Positions 52,486 through 60,146 of a stretch of DNA of 64,000 nucleotides are shown here, in pieces (within the stretch, counting starts at the first letter, position 1; each line of letters begins with the position of its first letter). The DNA comes from Thermoanaerobaculia bacterium (lineage in GTDB: Bacteria; Acidobacteriota; Thermoanaerobaculia; Multivoradales; Multivoraceae), in NCBI GenBank assembly GCA_022822365.1, contig JAJEBV010000027.1, forward strand, positions 1-64,000. Direction: 5' to 3'. Position numbers and translations under genes: made by a program. The notes beneath the pieces were generated by a model. That model was not told where the DNA came from. It did no database searches and saw only the letters and a list, made by a program, of their open reading frames with translations.

Positions 52486-52517
52486 CCTGGCCCGGGTCAG
52501 AAGACCCGGGACACTAG
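52486..52517 (+). repeat. Dispersed hairpin repeat, copy J (short)
   Basis: Only the third hairpin and part of the tail remain: CCCGGGTCAGAAGACCCGGG followed by ACACTA. It lies between the converging ends of thiG and tsaD, where such a perfect hairpin could terminate transcription in both directions, though no U-tract follows. Confidence 0.65.
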
Positions 52518-52537
52518 GCGGGTTTCTTACTGGCGCG

Positions 52538-53620
52538 TCAGAAAGGGATGCGGCTCTCCGCGTCGGCGGAGCGGGGGTCGTCGGTGTCGCCGCGGTGGAG
52601 GCGCAGGAGGCCGGCGTGGGCGATCATCGCCGCGTTGTCTCCGCAGTAGCGGAGCGGGACGAGCAGGATCTCCGCGCCTCGACGTTCGCCCCAGGCGACG
52701 ACTTCCCGCCGCAGCAGGCGGTTCGCCGCCACGCCGCCCGAGACGGAGAGCCTCTCCACCGGCCGCTCGTCGCGGAGCCGGTCCAGGCGGTCGATCAACT
52801 GCGCCACCGCGGTGTGCCGGAAACCGGCGAGAAGGTCGAGCACCTCCCGCGGCCAGGACTCGTCGTCGCCGGCGGCATGACCGTTCCCCGCCTCGATATC
52901 GCCGAGCGCGCGCAGCGCCTGGCTCTTCAGGCCCGAGTACGAGAACGCCAGTTCGCTGGACTTGATCGTTGCCACCCGGAACGGACAGGCCGCCGGATCA
53001 CCGAGCTCGGCCAGGCGATCGACCTCGGCGCCGGCCGGGAAGGCCAGGCCGACACGATGGCCGATCTTGTCGAAGGCCTCGCCGATCGCGTCGTCCCGGG
53101 TCTCGGCCAGGCTGGTCACGGCGCCCGACGGACCGTCGACGGCGAGCAGGCTGGTGTGGCCGCCGGAAACGACCAGGCCGACCATCGACTCGGGTACCGA
53201 CCGGCTCGCACCGTCGGTCCGGAGCAGAGGCGAGAAGAGGTGGCCCTCCAGGTGGTGCACGGCAAGGAAGGGCACGCCGAGCGAGTAGCTGATCGCCTTG
53301 CCGAGAGAGAGCCCGACGAGAAGCGAGCCCACCAGGCCGGGCCCGCGGGTCGCCGCGACGGCGCCGACATCGGACCAGTCCACGCCCGCCTCCTCAAGCG
53401 CCGCCGCCGACACCCCGGGCCAGTTGCGGAGGTGTTCACGCGACGCCGCCTCGGGTACCACGCCGCCGAACGGACGGTGGACGTCGAGTTGGCTGGAGAC
53501 AACGGACGAAAGCACCCGGCCCTCGGCGTCGAGCACCGCGCAGGCGGTGTCGTCGCAGGACGTCTCGATGCCGAGGACGAAACCCTGGAACGGGGTGGCC
53601 GCTCGGTTGGCCGCGGACAT
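52538..53620 (-). CDS. tsaD: tRNA N6-adenosine threonylcarbamoyltransferase TsaD
   Basis: 360 aa from ATG 53620. LGIETSCDDTACAV (ATPase/Mg motif), HHLEGHLFSPLL (the HxxxH metal motif), VSGGHTSLLAVD, KIGHRVGLAFPAG and SGGVAANRLLR are the standard blocks of TsaD/Kae1. It completes t6A37 modification of ANN-decoding tRNAs using TsaC product. Longer in-frame starts overlap the divergent pgk gene and are not family-like. Confidence 0.97.
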   Translation of the reverse strand: MSAANRAATPFQGFVLGIETSCDDTACAVLDAEGRVLSSVVSSQLDVHRPFGGVVPEAASREHLRNWPGVSAAALEEAGVDWSDVGAVAATRGPGLVGSLLVGLSLGKAISYSLGVPFLAVHHLEGHLFSPLLRTDGASRSVPESMVGLVVSGGHTSLLAVDGPSGAVTSLAETRDDAIGEAFDKIGHRVGLAFPAGAEVDRLAELGDPAACPFRVATIKSSELAFSYSGLKSQALRALGDIEAGNGHAAGDDESWPREVLDLLAGFRHTAVAQLIDRLDRLRDERPVERLSVSGGVAANRLLRREVVAWGERRGAEILLVPLRYCGDNAAMIAHAGLLRLHRGDTDDPRSADAESRIPF

Positions 53621-53686
53621 GCCGGCGACGTTATCCTCCCCCCTCACCGACGCCGGCTGGCACGGCGGCCCACCGAGATCGCGACC

Positions 53687-54907
53687 TTGATCTTCCCACC
53701 GAGCTTCCGTGACGGCTCCCTCGCGCCGCGGAGCCGGCGTGTCATCGTCCGGGTCGACTTCAACGTGCCGATGGCGGGCGAGGAGGTGCTCGACGCGACC
53801 CGCCTGCGGGAAGCGGCGCCCACGATCGCCACCCTCTGCGACGCGGGCGCCCGCGTCGTCCTGCTGTCCCACCGCGGGCGGCCACGGGGCAAGGCCGACC
53901 CGCGACTCAGCCTGCGTCCGGTCGCCGGCGCCCTGTCCTCCATCCTCGGGCGGCCCGTCGCCTTCGCCGCGGACTGCGTCGGCCCGACCGCCATGAACGC
54001 GGCCGCCGCGCTCGACGACGGAGCCGTCCTGCTGTGCGAGAACCTCCGCTTCCACGCCGGCGAGGAAGCGAACGATCCGGCCTTCGCCGCCGGGCTGGCC
54101 GCCCTCGGCGAGGTCTACGTCAACGACGCCTTCGGCACCGCCCATCGCGCCCACACCTCCACCGCCGCCGTCTGCGGCCTGGTGAAGCAGGCCTTCTGCG
54201 GGCTACTGCTCGACCGCGAGCTGCGGCAGCTCGGCCGCCTGCTCGACGACCCGCCGCGGCCGTTCGTGCTTGTTGTGGGCGGCGCGAAGATCCGGGGCAA
54301 GATCGGCGCCCTGCGGCGCCTGCTGCCCCTGGTCGACCGTGTCCTCGTCGGCGGCGGCATGTCGAACACGTTCCTGGCCGCCCGCGGCGCCGAACTCGCT
54401 TCCTCCCTGGTCGAAACGGAGAGCTTCGACCTGGCGCGGGAGATCGAGGCCGAGACCGCGGCCGGCGGCGCCGGGTTGCTGCTGCCGACCGACGTCGTGG
54501 TCGCGGATTCGCTCGAGGCGACTCCTTCGGAACGGCAGGTGCGCACGGTGCCGGTGGAGGACGGCGTGCCGGACGGCTGGCTCGCGGTCGACATCGGGCC
54601 GGAGACCCGAGCCGCCTTTGAAGCCGCGGTCGCCGATGCCGCGACCCTGTTCTGGAACGGTCCGATGGGTGTCTTCGAGACACCGCCCTTCGATGCCGGC
54701 AGCCTCGCCGTGGCGCGAGCCGTCGCCGCCTGCGACGGATTCACCGTGATCGGCGGCGGGGAGACGGTGGCAGCGGTCAGGCGGGAGAACCTGTCCGGGA
54801 GAATCGATCACGTCTCGACCGGCGGTGGCGCCTCCCTGGCGCTGCTGGCCGGCGAGGAACTGCCGGCCGTCGAGGCACTCAACGCCCGACGCAGGGAGGA
54901 AGCATGA
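53687..54907 (+). CDS. pgk: Phosphoglycerate kinase
   Basis: 406 aa from TTG 53687, the only start that gives a normal PGK N-terminus (IFPPSFRD, then RRVIVRVDFNVPM). LSHRGRPRGK, ENLRFHAGEE, VNDAFGTAHRAHTST, VVGGAKIRGKI, LVGGGMSNTFLAA, FWNGPMGVFE and TVIGGGETVAAV / ISTGGGASLALL-type blocks are all in order. The reading frame is open for over 1000 bp upstream but that part is antisense to tsaD. Overlaps tpiA by 4 bp (ATGA). Glycolysis/gluconeogenesis: 1,3-bisphosphoglycerate to 3-phosphoglycerate with ATP. Confidence 0.96.
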   Translation: MIFPPSFRDGSLAPRSRRVIVRVDFNVPMAGEEVLDATRLREAAPTIATLCDAGARVVLLSHRGRPRGKADPRLSLRPVAGALSSILGRPVAFAADCVGPTAMNAAAALDDGAVLLCENLRFHAGEEANDPAFAAGLAALGEVYVNDAFGTAHRAHTSTAAVCGLVKQAFCGLLLDRELRQLGRLLDDPPRPFVLVVGGAKIRGKIGALRRLLPLVDRVLVGGGMSNTFLAARGAELASSLVETESFDLAREIEAETAAGGAGLLLPTDVVVADSLEATPSERQVRTVPVEDGVPDGWLAVDIGPETRAAFEAAVADAATLFWNGPMGVFETPPFDAGSLAVARAVAACDGFTVIGGGETVAAVRRENLSGRIDHVSTGGGASLALLAGEELPAVEALNARRREEA

Positions 54908-55701
54908 CGCGCACACCGATCATCGCCGGCAACTGGAAGATGAACCTGCTCCGCGCCGACGTCACGGCGTACGCCGAGGCTCTCGCGGCCGCCGGCCCGC
55001 CCGACCCGCAGGTCCCCGACAACGAGGTGGACGTCGTCCTGTTCCCGACGCCTGTCTACCTGGGCCTCGCGGCAACGGCCATGCCCGACTGGGTCGCCGT
55101 CGGCGCCCAGGACGTCCACGCCGAGGAAGGCGGCGCCTACACCGGCGACGTCGCCGCCGCGCAGATCGTCGACGCCGGCGCTTCCTGGGCCCTGGCCGGC
55201 CACTCCGAACGGCGCGAGTACCACCGCGAATCGAACGACGAGGTGGCGCGCAAGGCCCGGCAGGCCCTCGGCGCCGGGCTGGTCCCGGTCGTCTGCGTGG
55301 GCGAAACCCTGGAACAGCGCCAGCGGGAGGAGACGGAGGCGGTACTCGACGCCCAGTTGGGGGCCGTCCTCGAGGTGCTCGCCGCGGCCGCCGGCGCCGG
55401 AGTCGGCGCCGTCGTCGCCTACGAACCGGTGTGGGCGATCGGCACCGGCCTCAGCGCCTCGCCCGAGATCGCCGCCTCCGTCCACGGCCACCTGCGGGCC
55501 CGGCTGAACGGCCACCAGGGCGGGCTCGGCGACTCGACCCGGATCCTCTACGGCGGCTCGGTAAACGCCGACAACTGCCGGGATCTGATCGGCCGACCAG
55601 ACATCGACGGCTTTCTCATCGGTGGCGCAAGTCTTGATCCTGCCTCGTTCCTGCGTATCATTCGTCTTTCTACGGGTTCCGGCGGTGGCTCACAGCCCTG
55701 A
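54904..55701 (+). CDS. tpiA: Triosephosphate isomerase
   Basis: 265 aa. IAGNWKMNLL (catalytic Lys), VGAQDVHAEEGGAYTGDV, ALAGHSERREYH (catalytic His), VVCVGETLEQR, AYEPVWAIGTG (catalytic Glu) and LYGGSVNADN are all present. Interconverts DHAP and glyceraldehyde 3-phosphate. Translationally coupled to pgk by a 4-bp overlap and followed by secG after 48 bp; the pgk-tpiA-secG order is common in bacteria. Confidence 0.97.
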   Translation: MTRTPIIAGNWKMNLLRADVTAYAEALAAAGPPDPQVPDNEVDVVLFPTPVYLGLAATAMPDWVAVGAQDVHAEEGGAYTGDVAAAQIVDAGASWALAGHSERREYHRESNDEVARKARQALGAGLVPVVCVGETLEQRQREETEAVLDAQLGAVLEVLAAAAGAGVGAVVAYEPVWAIGTGLSASPEIAASVHGHLRARLNGHQGGLGDSTRILYGGSVNADNCRDLIGRPDIDGFLIGGASLDPASFLRIIRLSTGSGGGSQP

Positions 55702-55749
55702 CGAACGGAGCCGTGCTCGCGCCGCGGATACCCCGGAAGGGAGATTGAC

Positions 55750-56151
55750 TTGATCTTCGTGCTGTATGCCGTCCACGTGACGGTTTCGCTGTTTCTGGTC
55801 CTCGTCGTCCTGCTGCAGCAGGGCAAGGGGGCCGACCTGTCCGTGTTCGGCGGCGGCGCGTCCCAGGCCGCTTTCGGCGCCCGCGGCGCGGCCACGCTTC
55901 TGCACAAGCTGACCGTCGGCTGCTTCGTCCTCTTCATCGTGACGACCCTCTCGATCGGCTTCCTGCAGAAGCAGGACACCTCATCGGTCATGAGCGGCGT
56001 CGGCTCCGTGATGGACGAAGTCCAGGCCACCGAGCCGGAGACCGCGCCGGCGTCGACGGCGCCGGCTCAGGAATCGGAGGGCGCGCCGGCGGAAGCCGAA
56101 GGCGACTCGACCGAAGCCGGCACCGGGACCGGAAGCGACAACCAGGGATAG
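55750..56151 (+). CDS. secG: Preprotein translocase subunit SecG
   Basis: 133 aa from TTG 55750. Two transmembrane helices ([21 protein letters not shown] and [18 protein letters not shown]) flank the diagnostic loop [24 protein letters not shown]. The C-terminal 45 residues are an acidic Ala/Pro/Glu-rich tail, typical of SecG in this kind of genome. It associates with SecY and SecE in the inner membrane. tRNA-Leu lies 23 bp downstream. Confidence 0.95.
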   Translation: MIFVLYAVHVTVSLFLVLVVLLQQGKGADLSVFGGGASQAAFGARGAATLLHKLTVGCFVLFIVTTLSIGFLQKQDTSSVMSGVGSVMDEVQATEPETAPASTAPAQESEGAPAEAEGDSTEAGTGTGSDNQG

Positions 56152-56174
56152 AGCCAGCGGACGACGTGGCCAGA

Positions 56175-56259
56175 GCCGAAGTGGCGGAATTGGTAGACGC
56201 GCACGGTTGAGGGCCGTGTGGGGCAACCCGTGCCGGTTCGAGTCCGGCCTTCGGCACCA
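56175..56259 (+). tRNA. tRNA-Leu (anticodon GAG)
   Basis: 85 nt, class II with a long variable arm. GCCGAAG at the 5' end pairs with CTTCGGC at the 3' end, with encoded CCA (56257-56259). The D-arm GGCGGAATTGGTAGACGC is the leucine type; the anticodon stem-loop GCACGG-TTGAGGG-CCGTGT gives GAG, decoding CUC/CUU. Located directly after secG, as in many bacteria. Confidence 0.96.
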
Positions 56260-56342
56260 CCCTCAGAGAGCTGGCACCGACCTCGGAGAGCTTGCGCACC
56301 GCGCCCGATGCTCAGCCCGGACGCGGACCCGTCGCCGGGTGC

Positions 56343-56930
56343 CTACTGGCGCTTGGCGCTCTTGATGACGACCGTCTCGACCGGCTCCGCTGTGCTCACA
56401 GTGCCCGGCTTGACTTCAAGCTTGGCGATCGCGTCGACCGCCTCCATGCCTTCGACGACCTTGCCGAACACCGCATAGCCGACTCCGTCCTGAGCCTCTT
56501 CGCGGTTCAGGAAGCCGTTGTCCTGCAGGTTGATGTAGAACTGAGCCGTTGCACTGTCCGGCTCTTCTGTTCGGGCCATGGCGACCGTGCCGCGATCGTT
56601 CACGAGTCCGTTGCCACCCTCGTTCTTGATGGGCGGCCGTGTGATCTTCTTCTGAAGATCCGACGTGAAGCCGCCGCCCTGGATCATGAAGTCGTCGATC
56701 ACCCGGTGGAAGATCGTGCCGTCGTACCATCCGCGGTCCACGTAGTCGAGGAAGTTCTCGACCGTGATCGGCGCCTTCTCCGGGTTCAGTTCCAGCACGA
56801 TCGTGCCGTGGCTCGTTTCGAGGGCTACCCTCGGGGGCGTGTCCTGGCCGAAACTCGGAGCGGCCAGCAAGACGGTGGAAGCGGCGTAGATCAAGAAACG
56901 ACTCCAGGGTCCGGTGAGTGAACTGTGCAT
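56343..56930 (-). CDS. Exported peptidyl-prolyl cis-trans isomerase (cyclophilin)
   Basis: 195 aa from ATG 56930 (GGAG 9 nt upstream), giving a signal peptide ([17 protein letters not shown]). [47 protein letters not shown] (catalytic Arg and Phe), [20 protein letters not shown] and [16 protein letters not shown] are the cyclophilin core. A periplasmic foldase like PpiA. An in-frame start at 56981 adds residues without signal features. Confidence 0.94.
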   Translation of the reverse strand: MHSSLTGPWSRFLIYAASTVLLAAPSFGQDTPPRVALETSHGTIVLELNPEKAPITVENFLDYVDRGWYDGTIFHRVIDDFMIQGGGFTSDLQKKITRPPIKNEGGNGLVNDRGTVAMARTEEPDSATAQFYINLQDNGFLNREEAQDGVGYAVFGKVVEGMEAVDAIAKLEVKPGTVSTAEPVETVVIKSAKRQ

Positions 56931-57012
56931 CTGGTCGATCTCCAGAAATGAAACCGCCCCGGCCGGATGCCGAGGGCGCAAAGCGGGCGCAGCCTAGCAG
57001 TCCGCACGGGCC

Positions 57013-57666
57013 GTGAACCTCGCGCCGATCGTCGGCGTCGTCCTCGCGGGCGGCAAGGGAAGCCGGCTCGGTCGTAGCAAGGCCGGTCTGCGCCTGCCGG
57101 GCTCGCAAGCCGAAGAGTCGGGACCGACCCTGGTCGACTGGGCCGTGGCCCGGCTTGCGGCGATCGACAGGCTCGGAGAAGTCGTCATCGCCGCCGGCAA
57201 CGCCGGCATCAAGGCCGCGTCGACGGACCGCCACACCCCCGTCTCGTTCGAAACCGACGGACCCGGTTCCGGCCCGGCGGCCGGCGTGCTCGGCGCGGCC
57301 CGGGCACGGCCCGGCAGGCACCTGCTCGTCCTCGCCTGCGACCTGCCGCTGGTGCCGGTCGACCTGCTCGGCGACCTCGCCGCCTCGAAGGCCGACCTGG
57401 CGCCAGCGGCTACCGACCCCGGCGACCCACGATCCATGAACCCGACCTGCGCGCTCTGGACACCGCCGGCCCTCGAACGGCTGGCGGCGCGAGTCGAAGA
57501 GGGCGACAACCGGCTCTATCCCCTCACCCGCTGCGCCGGCTTGCGAGTCGAACCGGTGGACGCGGGCCGCTTCGGAGACCCTCAGGACGTTCTGCTGAAC
57601 GTGAACACGGCTGCCGACTGGAAGCGCGCGCTCAAGCTGATCGAGCCGGCCGACCGACTGCAGTAG
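57013..57666 (+). CDS. mobA: Molybdenum cofactor guanylyltransferase-like nucleotidyltransferase
   Basis: 217 aa from GTG 57013. VGVVLAGGKGSRLGRSKAGLRLPG (nucleotide-binding LAGGxSxRxGxxK signature), DGPGSGPAAGVLGAA and LLVLACDLPLVPVDLL (metal-binding Asp) define the MobA/CofC-type transferase fold, and the C-terminal NVNTAADW is the usual MobA ending. It links GMP to molybdopterin, though other members of the fold act on other sugars or cofactors. It is isolated from other moco genes here; the 3' end faces the DUF971 gene 9 bp away. Confidence 0.85.
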   Translation: MNLAPIVGVVLAGGKGSRLGRSKAGLRLPGSQAEESGPTLVDWAVARLAAIDRLGEVVIAAGNAGIKAASTDRHTPVSFETDGPGSGPAAGVLGAARARPGRHLLVLACDLPLVPVDLLGDLAASKADLAPAATDPGDPRSMNPTCALWTPPALERLAARVEEGDNRLYPLTRCAGLRVEPVDAGRFGDPQDVLLNVNTAADWKRALKLIEPADRLQ

Positions 57667-57675
57667 AGCGGCAAG

Positions 57676-58038
57676 CTAGCTCGACGTCGATGTTCCGGGT
57701 GCGCGGGTCTTCTGACCCGCACTCCGCCTGGCCGCGCGGCATTCGTCACAGGGGCAGAGGCTCCGCAGGAAGTCGAAGCGGTAGATGCCGGTCCAGTGCC
57801 CGTCCGACCAGGCGATGCTGAGCGCGTAGTTGCCGACCTGGGAAACAGTCTGCGCCGTCACCGGCCGCGGCGGCGGCTGAAACCGCAGCGGACCGGCATT
57901 GTGGCCCTGGCACATGGCGCAGGGGCAGTAGCCCCGCAGGACGTCGTACTCGTAGTCGCTCCGGTGGCCGTCCTGCCAGCGCACGCGCAGCAGGCGCGCC
58001 TCGTGGTCCCGGCGGACTTCGGTGGGCCAGACGGCCAC
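57676..58038 (-). CDS. DUF971 domain protein, with its C-terminus encoded by a repeat copy
   Basis: About 120 aa from GTG 58038, which follows yidD's stop by one base; in-frame codons upstream run antisense-like through yidD. EARLLRVRWQDGHRSDYEYDVLRGYCPCAMCQGH and DGHWTGIYRFDFLRSLCPCDECRAARR are a duplicated DUF971 unit with CxCxxCx and CxCxxC motifs (zinc or Fe-S; also found as the N-terminal domain of gamma-butyrobetaine hydroxylase). The final GQKTRAPGTSTSS comes from repeat copy K, so the natural end may be at RR or shortly after. Confidence 0.82.
   Translation of the reverse strand: MAVWPTEVRRDHEARLLRVRWQDGHRSDYEYDVLRGYCPCAMCQGHNAGPLRFQPPPRPVTAQTVSQVGNYALSIAWSDGHWTGIYRFDFLRSLCPCDECRAARRSAGQKTRAPGTSTSS
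57695..57720 (-). repeat. Dispersed hairpin repeat, copy K (within the DUF971 3' end)
   Basis: CCGGGTGCGCGGGTC followed by TTCTGACCCGC, the third hairpin plus tail of the repeat family in reverse orientation. It is translated as the last residues of the DUF971 protein and lies between the converging ends of mobA and the DUF971 gene. Confidence 0.75.
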
Positions 58039-58039
58039 G

Positions 58040-58375
58040 TCAATCGGAAGCCGGCCGGAAGGCCTGCGCGGCGGCAGTCCGTGTCGGAGGATCCACCGTG
58101 CCCGCCGGTGTCCACGGTCCGCAGCGGACGAGCCGGGCCAGACCGCGCATGCTTCCCGCCGCGAAACCCTGGCTTCGTATCGTCGCCCGCGTGTACTCGC
58201 TGCACGTAGGTTCAAAGCGGCAGTGGACGCCGGCGCGCGAGAGCAGCGGCGAGACGGTCGCCTGGTAGGCGGAGATCAGGGCGCCGGCAGCGCGTGCCGA
58301 GAGCTGGTGTTCCGGCGGCCGGGTCAGGTCGACGGCGGCGGTCGCGATCAGGACGATGCCGCCAGCCAGGAGCAA
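58040..58375 (-). CDS. yidD: Membrane protein insertion efficiency factor YidD
   Basis: 111 aa from TTG 58375; upstream in-frame codons lie in the repeat pair and are not part of the family. ALISAYQATVSPLL, HCRFEPTCSEYTRATIRSQG and the CGPW segment are the diagnostic YidD blocks, with the CxFxPTCSxY motif. An N-terminal hydrophobic helix (LLLAGGIVLIATAAV) is longer than usual. YidD assists YidC in inserting membrane proteins. The DUF971 gene starts one base after its stop. Confidence 0.92.
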   Translation of the reverse strand: MLLAGGIVLIATAAVDLTRPPEHQLSARAAGALISAYQATVSPLLSRAGVHCRFEPTCSEYTRATIRSQGFAAGSMRGLARLVRCGPWTPAGTVDPPTRTAAAQAFRPASD

Positions 58376-58379
58376 CCGA

Positions 58380-58526
58380 ATGGTCGCCGCTCCGCGGCGC
58401 CGTCTCGGGGCCGCCTCCGGCGGCAGCGGGTCAGAAGACCCGCGCACCCAGCGGATGGTCGCCGCTCCGCGGCGCCGTCTCGGGGCCGCCTTCGGCGGCA
58501 GCGGTTCAGAAGACCCGCGCACCCAG
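58380..58526 (+). repeat. Dispersed hairpin repeat, tandem copies L and M
   Basis: Two nearly identical 72-bp units (58380-58451 and 58455-58526; period 75 bp) with ATGGTCGCCGCTCCGCGGCG, a GCCGCC(T/C)CCGGCGGC-type second hairpin, G(G/T)TCAGAAGACC and GCGCACCCAG. They differ at only a few bases, so the duplication is recent or kept alike. The pair lies immediately upstream of yidD's start and downstream of the DUF4870 gene. Confidence 0.85.
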
Positions 58527-58561
58527 TGAGCCAGACGCCGGTACACCCGGTTTCTGCCGCG

Positions 58562-58957
58562 TCAGAAGCGGTCGACCAGCGGTGTCAGCACCGGAATCTG
58601 GAGACGCCCGCCGTTGACGCCGCGCACGATGCAGGCGATACGCACCAGGACGAAGGCGACGAACAGCATGAAGATGAACGGCGCCAGGAAGCAGCCGATG
58701 CCGCCGGTCGCAAACAGGGCGATCTGGAGCACGACCCACAACATGAACTCGGCGGCCATCAGCACCAGTCCGTGCTTGGCATGCCAGCGGACCTCGTCGT
58801 CCCGTTCCTCGATGAGCAGCGGTACCAGGACCAGGACCCACAGGTAGGCAAGCACTACCATCAGGTTCCGGTTCGACGAAGGGCCGTCCGGAGCGGGCGG
58901 CTCCGGCGGTGCGGGCGCCCCCGAAGAGGAGGATTGCTGCGTTGCCGGTTCTGTCAT
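58562..58957 (-). CDS. DUF4870 (Tic20-like) small membrane protein
   Basis: 131 aa. A Pro/Ser-rich cytoplasmic head (residues 1-30) is followed by three or four transmembrane helices (MVVLAYLWVLVLVPLLI, LVLMAAEFMLWVVLQIALF, CFLAPFIFMLFVAFVLVRI) and the DDEVRWHAKHGLVL segment between helices 1 and 2, which is typical of DUF4870. Function unknown. Its ATG overlaps bshA's stop (ATGA), so it is translated with it. Confidence 0.9.
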   Translation of the reverse strand: MTEPATQQSSSSGAPAPPEPPAPDGPSSNRNLMVVLAYLWVLVLVPLLIEERDDEVRWHAKHGLVLMAAEFMLWVVLQIALFATGGIGCFLAPFIFMLFVAFVLVRIACIVRGVNGGRLQIPVLTPLVDRF

Positions 58958-60135
58958 GCCTCAACCTTCTCGAGGAGCGGGCCGTCCTCGGATGCGGCCG
59001 CTCGGCCCATTGTCAGTGTAGCGCGGTACAACTCCCGGTACCGCGCGACGATCCGGCCACGGTCGAAGCGGGAACGTGCCCACTCGCGGCCGTGCGCCGC
59101 GAAGGCCTGCCGCCGCGATGGATCGCTCAGAAGGGCCACGCAGCTCGCCGCCAGCGCCTCCACGTCGCCGACCGGGCAGAGCAGCCCGTTGCGGTTCTCG
59201 CGGACTACCTCCGGCACGCCCCCGGTGCGGGTCGCCACGACCGGCACGCCGAGAGCGAGGGCCTCGAGCGACGCCAGGCCGAAGCTCTCGCTCTCCGAAG
59301 CGGAAAGGAACAGGTCGCCCTGCTCCAGGATCGGTTCCACATGGGCCTGGTTGCCGAGGAAGGTCACGTGGTCCGCGATCCCCAGTTCGAGGCACTGGCG
59401 TTCGGCGCCGGCACGCTCCGGCCCATCACCCACCATGCATAGCTGCGCCGGCATCTCCCGGCGCACGAGCGCGAACGCCGCGATGACGTCCGAGGCGCGC
59501 TTGACCGGACGGAAGTTCGAAACGTGGACGATTCGCCCCGGCGGGTCGGCGGCCGGCGCCGGCCGTTCCGGGCGGCCTCCGGCGGCCGGCGGCACGAAGT
59601 TGGGAATCACCTCGACCGGTTCGTCAAGAGAGAAACGCTCCGTCGCCTCGCGCGCCAGGGCCTCGGACGGCGCCGTGACGCGATCGCTGCTCCGCAGCGC
59701 CCAGCCGACGATGTCCCGGTAGCTGGGCCGCGCGCCCACGAGGGTCACGTCCGTGCCGTGGACCGTGGTGACGATCGGGCACGGCGGTTGATCGCCCCCG
59801 CCTTCCGCCAGCAGCCGCCTGGCCAGCAGCGCGGCCACGGCGTGCGGCGCCGCGTAGTGGGCGTGCAGGACATCGAGACGAGCGGCCGCGGCGACCTCGG
59901 CCAGGCGGTTGGCAAGGGCCAGCGTCTGCAGCGGCCGATCGAACAGGCCGTACTCCTGGATCTCGGATCCGTCCACGCGGTGGAAGTGAACGTTCGCCCG
60001 TTCGCTCAGCCGCGGGGGCCTGTCCGAACTGACGACATGGACGATGTCGCCGCCTTCGGCCAGCGCGAGAGCCAGCTCCGAGGCGACGACGCCGGAGCCT
60101 CCGAAGCTCGGAAAGCAGCAGATTCCAATGCGCAT
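58954..60135 (-). CDS. bshA: N-acetyl-alpha-D-glucosaminyl L-malate synthase BshA
   Basis: 393 aa. GICCFPSFGGSGVVASELA at the N-terminus is the BshA-specific glycine-rich start, PLQTLALANRLAEVA and HAHYAAPHAVAALLAR follow, and SSDRVTAPSEAL and VIPNFV plus SESESFGLASLEALALGVPVVATRTGGVPEVV are the GT4 UDP-sugar-binding blocks. It makes GlcNAc-malate from UDP-GlcNAc and malate, the first step of bacillithiol synthesis. bshC lies directly upstream with an 11-bp gap; the deacetylase bshB is not in the window. Confidence 0.93.
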   Translation of the reverse strand: MRIGICCFPSFGGSGVVASELALALAEGGDIVHVVSSDRPPRLSERANVHFHRVDGSEIQEYGLFDRPLQTLALANRLAEVAAAARLDVLHAHYAAPHAVAALLARRLLAEGGGDQPPCPIVTTVHGTDVTLVGARPSYRDIVGWALRSSDRVTAPSEALAREATERFSLDEPVEVIPNFVPPAAGGRPERPAPAADPPGRIVHVSNFRPVKRASDVIAAFALVRREMPAQLCMVGDGPERAGAERQCLELGIADHVTFLGNQAHVEPILEQGDLFLSASESESFGLASLEALALGVPVVATRTGGVPEVVRENRNGLLCPVGDVEALAASCVALLSDPSRRQAFAAHGREWARSRFDRGRIVARYRELYRATLTMGRAAASEDGPLLEKVEA

Positions 60136-60146
60136 CGGATCCTCTT

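Noticed and set aside
52595..53686. In-frame extension of pgk far upstream of 53687
   Set aside because: It runs antisense to tsaD; a normal PGK N-terminus begins at TTG 53687.
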